From: Paramacrobiotus richtersi
Lineage: Eukaryota; Tardigrada; Eutardigrada; Parachela; Macrobiotidae
Length of the DNA: 27,125 nt
Reading direction: 5' to 3'
Assembly: GCA_034698045.1 (NCBI GenBank)
Contig: JAQGAU010000493.1
Coordinates: 1-27,125, forward strand
Below, piece after piece: positions 1-9,700 of this stretch; position 1 is the first letter of the stretch; each line of letters begins with the position of its first letter. The position numbers were made by a program, and so were the translations under genes. The notes below the pieces were generated by a model. That model had not been told where the DNA came from. It made no database searches and worked only from the letters and a program-made list of their open reading frames with translations.

Positions 1-1734
1 ATACAGTTTCGCTTCTGTTGCTGCCTTGCCTAAACGTTTCACTAACAATCAATACATCTTACAGGCGCTGGGCGTACGTACCATTATTAATGTGTACTTC
101 ACAACCACACTCGTAATTCTGACAATGAAGTTAAATTATATATACTTTTACCAAATAAATGGCACGAGTTCGGAAAATAGACGAAGCTCGTGTTAAAAAA
201 TTACTTGGGTGGCTTCGCAAAAATAGGATGGTATGCTAATGAAGAGCGAAGAGTATGTAAGGAATTAAGTACGCACGGGAATCTTTGAAATGGTAATGGT
301 TCACCAGAAACGGCCTGCCATGTTGTTTTGTTGCAACAGGACGTCTATGTCCTAATTCTATGTCCTCTGGCGGAGCGTATCTTAAACAGATCCGAGAAGT
401 ATGAGCAAACCGCGAAACAGACAACGCTAAAACATATTCAGAAAACAGAAAAATGTTTCAGTTTTCGAGACAGAAGTTCTGTTTCGATCTGTTTTGAAAA
501 CAGAAAAAGATTTTCTGTTTCTGTTTTGAGCCAAACAGAAAAGTATGAATCCAGTATAACGCGGAATGATTACTCGTGTACATGTGATTGTGGGAATCTG
601 TTGTGTAGTGGCACAATTGCAGATTGCTCATTCTGTTGTCACGTTGTAACCGATCAATCGCAGACCTTCATCACCCACATTTTTGCAACAAGAAGTAAAT
701 TTTTTTTGGATGCTTAGGAGTCTGTGCAAAAAGTTGTTTACTGAAAGTGTTTCCACTAATTGAACGTTTACCAGTTCATTGCCAGATTGTTTGTTTAACT
801 GCCCCACGAAAGCACTCGAAGACTGGCTGAGCCACTACACCACGACTTTCACTGGGTATACCAACTGCAGCTTGTGCGTGAATAAGCACACTCGTTGTAC
901 TGAAAAAAGAAATCCTGGATATCCAAAAATCCGCTACACTGAGTACGCGGTCTTTTTGTTCCGGAGGTGTAATGACAAGTGGAAAACAGAACTGAAGACG
1001 AGTTAACATCTGATTATTGGACTTTTAACGAATAAATACAAAAATCTGAAATTATAATAAATAACTAAAAAAAACGCAGTACGAAATTAACGGACATAGT
1101 TATTGTTAAAATCGGAAATCTGAGGCATGAAGCCGCATGATTACAAAATTAACGGACATAGTTATTGTTAAAATCGGAAATCTGAGGCATGAAGCCGCAT
1201 GATTACAAAATTAGAGAGTATGAAAGAATAGGTAATTAATAGCTTTCTGAACCAGACTGTTTTTGTTTAAAAATGATAAAGGATGAAAAGCGAACTTACA
1301 TTATTTGTCGCTTAGACCATTGACAGCCAGGCAGTCGATAAATCTGCTGAACAGAAATAAATGCTTGAATCGTCGTTCACAGCTAGTTTACCATAATTTG
1401 TCTCCCATGTGAAGAATTAAAAAATGCATAAATCAAATTGTTTTCTGAACTGACAAAGTGCTATTGCTTTATCAAACTGACTAAAGCTGCAATCTAGCGG
1501 AGATTACTTAAACCATAATTTTGAAACAACGCCTGATTGATTTAATCGGACACCGCCACGGGACGATGTAACACCAGCCACTGTACTACGATTCGCCTTT
1601 CTAAACCACTCCATGATCATGGTCATTTTGAACAATTGGCATAACGAATATTGCACTGTTTACGCGGCATCATTGGCCCGAAACTTCTTAACTGAATAAT
1701 ATGCATTTGATAAAAAAATGACCTGATAATGCAG
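1..1734. other. Non-coding stretch upstream of the first DHDH exon seen
   Basis: I find no exon of a known family here; the open frames are short and lack family resemblance. If the DHDH gene is complete, this is intron. It holds a small repeat field rich in TTCTGTTTC/GAAACAGAA (about 438-545), one copy of the dispersed 20-bp motif at 831-850, a 62-bp tandem repeat at 1084-1207, and the left part of duplication copy A (from about 1030), which resembles 4830-5560. Confidence 0.6.
1084..1215. repeat. Two exact tandem copies of a 62-bp unit
   Basis: The unit beginning AAATTAACGGACATAG and ending GCATGATTAC is present at 1084-1145 and again at 1146-1207 without a visible difference, followed by the first bases of a third copy. 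The identity suggests a recent duplication. The matching place in copy B (about 4890-4935) retains only short pieces such as CAGTACGAA and ATGATTACAA. Confidence 0.9.
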
Positions 1735-3062
1735 GTGCGGACGATACAACCTCCGTGATTCTCCAGTATGCCAGCGGTGCCATGGCGCAGTTTATGGTGT
1801 CCATGTCCATGAAGCTGGACAGTACGGCGCGAATCGTTGGTACCACGGGGGAAATCGAGGTATAATCAACATTATTATTTTTTATTATTTATTTATTTTA
1901 TTTTTTTATTATTTATTATATATTTTTTTTAATATTTATTTTTTTTTATTTCTTTGTAATACACTTGCTTTTGTCATTGTACAGCTGCCCGGCACGTTCA
2001 TCGCACCCATCGAGCTGAAAATCAACCAGAAATCCTTCCATTATCCGTTGCCGACAGCGGATACGCGGTACAAAACCAACTATACCAATTCCGTTGGTTT
2101 GGCCTATCAAGCGGAAGAGGCGCGCCAGAGTATAGTCAATGGTTAGAGAAATGGCAGAATTTTATCTTTCCTACAAGGAATATTTCCTAAATTGTTCTGC
2201 AAATTATCGGTTAATTAAGAAGTGGGTTAACAATATTATGTTTCATTTTTTTATGGTTTTACTCACTTATCCGAGTTAATTATAGTTAAAACAAATATTT
2301 AACAAATTCGTTTATGTAATGAATTATCAGATAAATTAATTAAAGAAATAAAGCAAATCGCAGAATTTTGTCTTTTTTTACTGAGGACAATTTTTTAGAA
2401 ATTGTTCTACAAGGTAGCAGATAATTAAGAAGTAGGTTAACAATATTATATTTCATGTTTTATAATTTTACTTACTTATCCAAATTCATTAGAGTTAAAT
2501 AAATGTTTAAAAAAATCGTTACCTTATTTAAATAAATTATCAGTTAAATCAGTTAGAAAAATAAAAAAATGTAATAATACTTTTCATTAATTTTAACTAT
2601 TTTATGGGACGTTTTATACGTTTTAATAATTATATAGAAGTAACATAATTAAGACACTTTTTCCAATGTGCAGACATGTGTGTCCATATTCTGTTTCATT
2701 TTTTAATGGTTTTCCTTACTTATCCCAATTCATTATAGTGTATACTAATGTTTAAACAAATATGTTACTTTCTTTACCAAATTATCAGTTAAAATAAGTA
2801 AAAAAAATTAAAAATTTATTGTAGTGATAATTTTATAATTGTAACACTATTTTACGGTATTTACTATATTTTTTATTAATTATACGGAAGTAACTTAACT
2901 AATACACTGTTTCCAAAGTACAGACATTTACGTCCATAGACCGAGTTTTTCTGTCTTCGTGCAGGACAAACCGAATGCCAGTGGATGTCGCACGATGACA
3001 GCACCCGCAGTGCCGAACTTATGGAGAGGATCTGCAAGGAAACCGGCTTGAAATACGACTGA
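1735..3062 (+). CDS. DHDH: Dihydrodiol dehydrogenase-like oxidoreductase, C-terminal exons (partial)
   Basis: Three exons, 1735-1859, 1985-2141 and 2965-3062 (stop TGA), join in frame through GT-AG introns and encode the last 125 residues. The order of elements matches my recollection of the C-terminal half of trans-1,2-dihydrobenzene-1,2-diol dehydrogenase (GFO/IDH/MOCA family): a beta-sheet stretch beginning ADDTTSVILQYASG, the segment ARIVGTTGEIELPGTF, then LAYQAEEARQSI and a C-terminal GLKYD. Family enzymes are NADP-dependent cytosolic oxidoreductases acting on dihydrodiols and D-xylose; they are about 330 residues long, so about 200 N-terminal residues with the Rossmann fold are not seen. 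The first exon starts in phase 1 after a good acceptor (ATGCAG), so more exons must lie upstream, outside the window or beyond an intron longer than 1.7 kb. The gene converges on CWH43, and a decayed copy of the last exon lies at 5840-5926. A possible ATTAAA polyadenylation signal lies at 3179-3184. Confidence 0.82.
2150..2950. repeat. Diverged tandem repeats inside DHDH intron 2
   Basis: The 823-bp intron 2142-2964 contains about three degenerate copies of a roughly 200-250 bp unit. The shared landmarks are AAATTGTTCT, GATAATTAAGAAG or its variant, GGGTTAACAATATTAT, and TTTTACTTACTTATCC, at about 2190-2280, 2400-2490 and (weaker) 2690-2750. A second pair of landmarks, GGAAGTAAC followed by a CAGACAT...GTCCATA segment, occurs near 2636-2685 and 2887-2940. 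The same landmarks occur once in copy B (about 5570-5820). Confidence 0.65.
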
Positions 3063-3895
3063 TCAGTCGCGGGATTTTATTCCGGGAAATATCGGTGTGA
3101 TTTATTATGAGCTACCTGGTTTTTTTTTACATTTTCTACCTCTGTATGTTCTGCCTCAGCGGTCTACATTGCCCAGTAATTAAATTAGCCAAAAACCAGC
3201 TTTTGTGTCTTTTTCCGATTGAGAGATTCAGACCTTGAATGTTACTTTGCACTGTACCACAAAGTTTCTCGGAGTTGTCTTTTGTATCAGTACAAAACAC
3301 CGCGTGTACTTTGCTATTTTGAATCGAAATACAACCCAGTTCCACCGAGATCGTACTTTTCAGTAAACTGTCTAAACTAAAACCAAGATAAAGCTAAGAA
3401 TGGCATTGTGTTGTGAGAACTGCTGTGCAGATTGTTACGAAGTATTCGTATTTGTAAGTTCGCCTGATCAACGTAGGAACAGCTGCATAAGAGCCCATAC
3501 TCTACAACATTCTCTGTACAGTATTTTTCATTCCAGTTCTATGATTATCACCGTTATTAATTATTATTCGTCACATGTTTTCCCGCACCTACTATCAAAA
3601 TAATCAGTTTATTGTCTTTATTATTCCTTTTTTAACAAACATGAACAGGAATCAAGATAGCGTAACACCAGCATTTCTGCATGACCGTTTTCGCATAATC
3701 TCCCAATTTTTTTTTTTACTCTTGAAGTCCATATCCACTGTTATGCTATGCATGTTATGCATGCATGTTATGTATGTTATGCACTTGACCACCGAAACTA
3801 TTACATTTCCGACGTCAGCTTCACCAGACAACCGAAACTGACATTTCACCGATATGAAACCTCGAAAAAAAAGATCCCTTTATGTCTCATCTGCT
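3063..3895. other. Intergenic DNA between DHDH and the CWH43 remnant
   Basis: No gene is recognised. The stretch is alignable by eye to 5927-6757 (for example the TCTACCTCTG, CAGTCTACATTG-like and GAGCCCATACTCTACAACAT segments), so it is duplicated 3' flanking sequence. It holds a variant of the dispersed motif at 3493-3512 and a short ATGCATGTTATG repeat at about 3742-3782. Open frames here are not conserved between the two copies. Confidence 0.6.
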
Positions 3896-3897
3896 CG

Positions 3898-4150
3898 GCT
3901 CATTCCACTCTCCCAGTCTCCCTACATCACTCAGAAAATACTTGGGCGTACTCATGTGGTAGTGGTGCTTCCACGGGGCATAATGTCCATGGGTAAATCG
4001 ACTCCCAAATCCAATGCAGTGGAAAACTTTATTCCAGGTAGAAGAGACTGCCGGTCAGGAGACCGTAGAGGAATTGGCGGGATCTACTATTAATGGCTTT
4101 GTATTCGGGTTTTGTAGGAGCGGGTGCGGATGGAGTTGCGCGGAGCGACC
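3898..4150 (-). pseudogene. CWH43 remnant: end of exon 6 fused to start of exon 3
   Basis: Positions 3898 to about 4035 resemble the 3' end of CWH43 exon 6 (6760-6878), including the stretch AAATACTTGGGCGTACTCAT, which encodes the end of the family's MxTPKYF motif. At about 4036 the sequence jumps to a match with 10681-10785, the 5' part of exon 3. About 3.8 kb carrying exons 4 and 5 and parts of 3 and 6 is therefore missing, and the remaining parts have frame-breaking changes. The exon 3 acceptor survives here in a better form (minus strand TTTTCAG before GTCGCTCC) than in the working gene. The remnant cannot encode a CWH43 protein. Confidence 0.85.
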
Positions 4151-4810
4151 TGAAAATTGAACAGTCAGAAACTAAGTTGTTTTGTAATCTTTATTGAATT
4201 TATGCTGCACCCTACACGGTAAAACGTACAATCATCGACGACAGCTGATTATTGGCTCATCAGTTGAGCCCGTTAAGGTCACCGCGATACCGCAGTACTA
4301 TCAACGTACACGCTTCGAGATGCACCGCTTCATTTGGACAGTGGGTGCTGATTTCGAAACAGAGCAAGATAGTTACGGTATTACAATCTGATTACTGTAC
4401 GGCCGGGTGGGTCTCGAATTCGCAGCGAATCTGGATATGGTACGGGGCGTGGCTAACCGGAAGATACGGGACCTCACGTACCTTTTCGGCTTTCAGTTTA
4501 GAGAAAAATTTAAAAAAAAAAGAATAGAGTATTCTGAATATCGTTCGAAATGTTGCTCATTTATTCACTCACAAATCAGTGTTTCTATGAACTGGCCAGA
4601 GCAGGTCCGGAACTTACAATTGCCATTACTCTACGACTATCAGTACCGTAATTTTGACATTCATTCCGCATTACCACTTTACACCGTCGACTGCCAGAGC
4701 TGAGAAAAAATATATTTCGTAACAGAACAATTTCGAATTGCCGCACGAATTTTCGACGGTGATTTCATTACGCTACAGTACGTAATATCTAAAACAGGTA
4801 CACGAGTGGA
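4151..4810 (-). other. Duplicated CWH43 intron 2 sequence
   Basis: This non-coding stretch resembles 10786-11650, the left part of CWH43 intron 2. Shared segments include CATTACCACTTTACACCGTC, TGTTTCTATGAAC, and GATTTCATT before a shared AAAACAGGTA. It confirms that the duplication extends beyond the exon. I see no gene in it. Confidence 0.75.
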
Positions 4811-5839
4811 AAGTTGAAAATTCAACTGAATAGGAATTAAGATCCAAATAATTTTCGATTAAAAATGTGATAATTATTTAAACCGCACAAAATACAGTAC
4901 GAAGTTTATGATTACAATTATTTTCAAATTAGAAATACTATTTGATTATAAATATTTAGGGGAAAAAGCGCCGGAACCGGGGAAAACATTACTAGAATTT
5001 ATAATCGAAGGTTATTTGGATGATTTGTGATAATGTCCATCAGGTGAAAAGCGAACTTAATTTCCGCTTTCATTATCACTCGTTAAAGCCACTAATCGCC
5101 AAGCAGTCGTCAAATCTACTGAACATAAATAATTGCTGGATAATTCGTTCACAGCTCCGATCTAGTTTACCATGTGAACAATTGGAGATACCTAAAATAA
5201 ATTGTTTTCAATTTTACTAATTTAGTAATAATTAGTTTTTAACAATACCTAAATTAAATTGTTTTTGATTGAATGTTCCCTGAATTTAATAGCAAAACAA
5301 AGTGCAAATTCATTTTACCAAACTGACGAAAAATATAATATAATTGACCTTAATTATTTAAATGATACTTTTGAAATAACGTCTGACTGATGTAGTTCGG
5401 AAATGGCCACTGTACTACGATTCACTGTATTCTGTACCCCATCCCTCCATGCTCATGGTCATTTTGAACATAGTTTGTATGACGAATTTAATCTGTTACG
5501 CGGATCATTTACTTGAAATGTCTTATCTGAATGATGAATTTGATAAAAAATGACGTTATAAATTTCGTATAAATTGTTCTACAATTTATCGGCTAATTAG
5601 ACGGTGGGTTAATAGTATTATGATAACCGTTTGTATGGTTTTACATCGCTCATCTGAATTCGTTATAATTAGTTAAACAACCACGTGCATGTAAACACAA
5701 AAATTTTTTATTTATATTGGATTATTTTACGTTATTTACAACAATGATTTATTGAATATATGGAAGTAGTAGAACCTAGTACCCGGTTTCTAGTATGCAG
5801 ATATTAAATTGCATGTCCATAGATCGAATTTTTGTTTAG
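4811..5839. other. Non-coding left part of copy B
   Basis: No gene is recognised. The part from about 5035 to 5560 resembles 1275-1730 and the part from about 5570 to 5835 resembles DHDH intron 2, so this is the remains of the DHDH gene body after loss of its exons. One copy of the dispersed motif lies at 5406-5423; it is shared with 1577-1594 through the duplication. Confidence 0.65.
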
Positions 5840-5926
5840 GCAAACTGAATGGCAGTGATGTCGCACGATGACAGCACCCGTAGTGCCGAACCTATCGAAC
5901 AGAATCTTCAAGGATAATACGACTGA
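5840..5926 (+). pseudogene. Relic of the last DHDH exon
   Basis: The sequence closely follows the working exon 2965-3062, including the shared stretch ATGTCGCACGATGACAGCAC, and still ends in TACGACTGA. It carries two single-base deletions (near 5841 and 5857) and an 11-base deletion near 5914, so the frame is broken. An AG acceptor (TTTAG) still precedes it. The two upstream DHDH exons seen in copy A are absent. Confidence 0.88.
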
Positions 5927-6758
5927 CCAGTCGCCAGTCTGATCCGGGGAGTGTCAGTACTGAGATTTATTTTGAGATACCGGTTTTTTTTAATTTTTCT
6001 ACCTCTGGAAATTCTGCCTCGCCAGTCTACATTGTCCAGTAACTAAATAAACCAAAAATCAGCTCTGTCTCTTTCCAGACTGAGATATTCAGAGATATGT
6101 ACTTTGAATAGATCACAACGTTTCTCGATGTGGTTTCCGTATCGGTACAAAAACAATGCTTTTATTTTGTTATTGAATCGAAATAAAAATTATTTCCGCA
6201 GAGATCGTAATTTCAGTGACTTTTTAAACAAATATAAAGTTAAAAAAAATGACTACCTCCGTTCAATGCACTGGGAAAGCATTTGCAAGTTATGTAGTTA
6301 TCAAAACGCGACATGTGTTATTATGGTACAGTGCGCAAGAGCCCATACTCTACAACATTCTTCGTATACGAAGTACGGTATTTCATTCCAGTTCTATAAT
6401 CAGTTTATCATAATCCCCGTATTATTATTATTAATTTGTTTGTTATTATTCATCACATTTTCAAGCCGCTGCTATCGAATTGTCGTCTTTATTATTCGTT
6501 TTCAACAAACAAAACACAAACAAAGTCGAAATCAATATATCGCATCTCTGCACCGTTTTTCGCATAATCTCCCATTTTTCGTTTTTCACACTTCTACTCC
6601 GTATCCACTGTCATGCAGTACACTTGAGCACCGAAAACTATTCAAATTCCAACGTCAACTTCACCAGACTATCGAAACCAACATTTCACCCATATAAAAC
6701 CTCGAAAAATACATTAAATCAGTACAAAAAAGATCCCTTTATTTCGCAGCTGCTCGAC
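5927..6758. other. Intergenic DNA between DHDH relic and CWH43 stop
   Basis: This is the copy B counterpart of 3063-3895 and codes for nothing I recognise; the long open frame at about 6104-6697 is not preserved in the copy A counterpart. It includes a variant of the dispersed motif at 6341-6360. A minus-strand AATAAA (6738-6743), 16 bp beyond the CWH43 stop, is a candidate polyadenylation signal for that gene. Confidence 0.55.
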
Positions 6759-9700
6759 TCATTCCACTCGCCCCACATCACTCAGAAAATACTTGGGCGT
6801 ACTCATGTGGTAGTGATGCTTCCACGGGGCATAATGCCCATGGGTGAACCCACCAAAGGCACTGGAAAACTTTTTCCACTCTTCCACCTTGTCATCGCGT
6901 ATCTCGGTCACATCGTTATCACTGTCCTCACCCTGCCGGGGTACGGAGAATTTCGCCATCTGGATCTCGGTGTCCGAGAGTCCACCGTGCGAGATCCGCG
7001 CATAACTAGGATATAAATCCAAATTTCAAATATTTCGTTATTACACACATTTTTCTGGTCAGTTTCCATTTCCAGTCTATGGTTCCCCTATTTTTGCAGT
7101 TCGGAAAATATTCCCAACTTTTCTTCCTCGCGCTCTTCACAAAAGGCGCTTGTATTCCGGCTATTTAAAAATATATCTTATTTCCATCATTTCTTTGCTT
7201 TTATTTTTTGCTCATTTTTCAGAGCTACAACTCAAAAAAGGTTTGCCCATGCCTTCTGGCTTTTTTCAGCCGGAATTACAGAAATATATTGAAACAAAGA
7301 TTTTTCTACAATATTTTTGCAGAAACTGGAAGCTATCACTACGTAGTTTTGATTACACAGTGTTAATAAAACACACTGGAAAAGAGCTCACCAAAACAAA
7401 ACGAGCCGGAAAATAGATCAATATATTTACACAACTGCACTAATCCCGAAAGTATATTTATATAGATGATTTGGACCGAAGAAATGTATTAAATAAACCA
7501 TGTCAAATTCAATTAACAACTGGAAATTATTTCCACATATTAATGAACATAACTGTTTAATTTAATTTCTTAATAAACTTAAATAATTTCTTAAAACATT
7601 CATCTGTTTTACTAAATGAACTAATGTAGTAAAATACAGAATATAATCCCCTTATTCGATGTTTCTCCTGATACTGTAACGAAACTCACATCAACATACA
7701 ACCCCCCCACTCACCCGACTCTCCGCAATCCCCGATACATGACATATTCACAGAATCTCTGCTTATCACTGGGATCAATATCCTTCAACCTTCCCTTATC
7801 CGTGAAATACAGATAATCCCGACTGAACGGTTTGGACGTGACATAGCCCACAAACACCACCGGATACGGTGACACGGCGGACAAACTGGCCAGATACTGG
7901 GTCTGCAACTGCCGGTCCAGTTCGTCCCGGTCATTTCCCATGTGGGTGGAGATGAGCGTCACCGGCTGGCCGGAAATGTTCAGGACGGCCGAGATGGCCG
8001 GGGCCAGTTCGCCCTCGGGGGACGGGAGGAGGTGGTGGGTGGAGGAGATGATGGGATACTTGGAGAGTAGGAGGTTGCCCCAGGTATGGTCCTGGGACAA
8101 AATGCTGCATGTTATGATGGTTTTGCGTCATTAATTATTGTCACAAAATATTCTTGTCAATTAGTTTTTTTAGTGTTACCACCCTTCAGTTACTGTACCT
8201 TTCTTTCAGAAATACAGTATGTAAAATACACATTACAAGAAAAAGACAGTCATTAAGAAAAAAGCCAAATAGAAAGTTCTGATGCGCATATTTAACCACC
8301 TATAATAAGGTTAATACATGGAGTTGGGCTGCAAAATGCGATCGCTACCAGCCCATACACTACGAAAGTCCATATCCACTGGTAATGTCTCACACTAGTA
8401 TCAACTACTTCAGGATGCATCCAGATGATCCAAAGTGCATGAAGACAATGCACGAAACGAAACAACAGAAACTGCAGTCATGCAGAAACACAAAGCATAC
8501 AACAGTAATCAAACACCGGGAATGCGAATTAGTTAATTTAGGTGAGCCAGAAAATGCTGACTAACCGTCAGTTTTCAGTATTATAAGCATCCAATCCGAC
8601 ATATGAGTGATGAGTTGCAATAACAAAGAACAACAGGAGAGCTTTAAGTTCGTAATGACAAACTTTACGGACGAAGAGCAAGTAACGTTACAAAAAAACC
8701 ACAAAGTGTTTTCTCAGAAAAATTCATTACTACCAGGATATTTATTTAGTCAAGTCTGAGCCCCACAAATGCGCCTATCCACTTACTTTGGTAGCGGGTC
8801 CAAAATCCACAAACATCCCCAGTTTCTCGCTCAACCACATGGCCAGATCATTGTGTCCAAGATAAGGTTTACTGGCGTCACTTTCCAGCAGTGCAATGAC
8901 ATCGGCGTTCGTCTCCTTGAGAACATTCGCCGCCCGGTGCAGACTGGGCCATCCCTGGTTGTCATAGCCAAAGTGGAATGTCCAAATCAGCGCCGTGAAA
9001 TCCCGCGTCTCGGGGTTAAGGATCTTCGTCTGGGGTTGCAACGGCAGCCGGCGGAATGTCCCGGTGCCGGTTATAATGAGGGAGACGATGATGATAATGC
9101 GGAAGAAGTTCGGTGCGCGAATGTCCTTGATGTTGCCATCTAGAAAACACCAGCATTCTATAAGAATGCTGGATTTTGTCCTAACTGGCATTAACTGTAG
9201 ATCAACTGATAAATCACTGCAGTTAAACTTTCTGCTCAAAAAAGTACGTCATCTATTGTTGTCACGTCATGACGATGTAATGATAGACACAAACCATAAT
9301 AATGAATTACACCATTTACATTTCCAACATGTGTCGCAGTTGTCCAAGTACCGGCTATCGGGAAGCGAAGGTGAAGCATTAAATACGGCAGAAAACGTAG
9401 TACAGTGGCTTACAACACTCCCTAGCCATGACCCAGAAGTAGATAACACACAGCGAAACTTTCGGACAATGAATCATTATTAATGATTGTTAATGTTTTT
9501 TTGCGTTTCAATCTATGTGATACTTTCAGTTTAGTCTTTAGTGTCCTCAAATCCTGCAGCAGTAAACAAACAACAGAGCAAACCAAAATCAAAAGTTTCT
9601 GAAAGGCTACACAGAAAACGAACAGCGAATACACAGGCAAAATTCAGCAGTCAGGAAGGACAAAAAGTATGGAAAACTCGCAATGTTAACAGAACTGTTT

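Larger units (their letters stand above)
1030..4810. repeat. Segmental duplication, copy A (keeps DHDH, lost CWH43)
   Basis: Collinear resemblance to copy B is visible in several blocks: 1275-1730 with 5035-5560 (shared GGTGAAAAGCGAACTTA-like start, AGTTTACCAT, and CCACTGTACTACGATTC); intron and last DHDH exon 2190-3062 with 5570-5926; the 3' flank 3120-3900 with 5990-6760; CWH43 exon 6 end 3898-4035 with 6760-6878; and CWH43 exon 3 start plus intron 2 at 4037-4810 with 10681-11650. The outer limits are approximate because the copies have diverged. Confidence 0.75.

Noticed and set aside
1084-1215. CRISPR-like direct repeats
   Set aside because: The two 62-bp units are directly adjacent with no spacers, and the genome is eukaryotic.
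3748-4093. Overlapping + strand open frames near the CWH43 remnant
   Set aside because: They are antisense to the pseudogene or lie in an ATGCATGTTATG repeat and resemble nothing.
6104-6697. Open frame of 197 codons on the + strand
   Set aside because: It has no family resemblance, lies in duplicated intergenic DNA, and is not preserved in the copy A counterpart (about 3100-3850).
6480-7016. Open frame of 178 codons on the + strand
   Set aside because: Its right half is antisense to CWH43 exon 6, which carries the conserved protein on the other strand.
7711-9239. Separate endonuclease genes at 7711-8100 and 8775-9239 on the minus strand
   Set aside because: They join in phase as exons of the single CWH43 gene.
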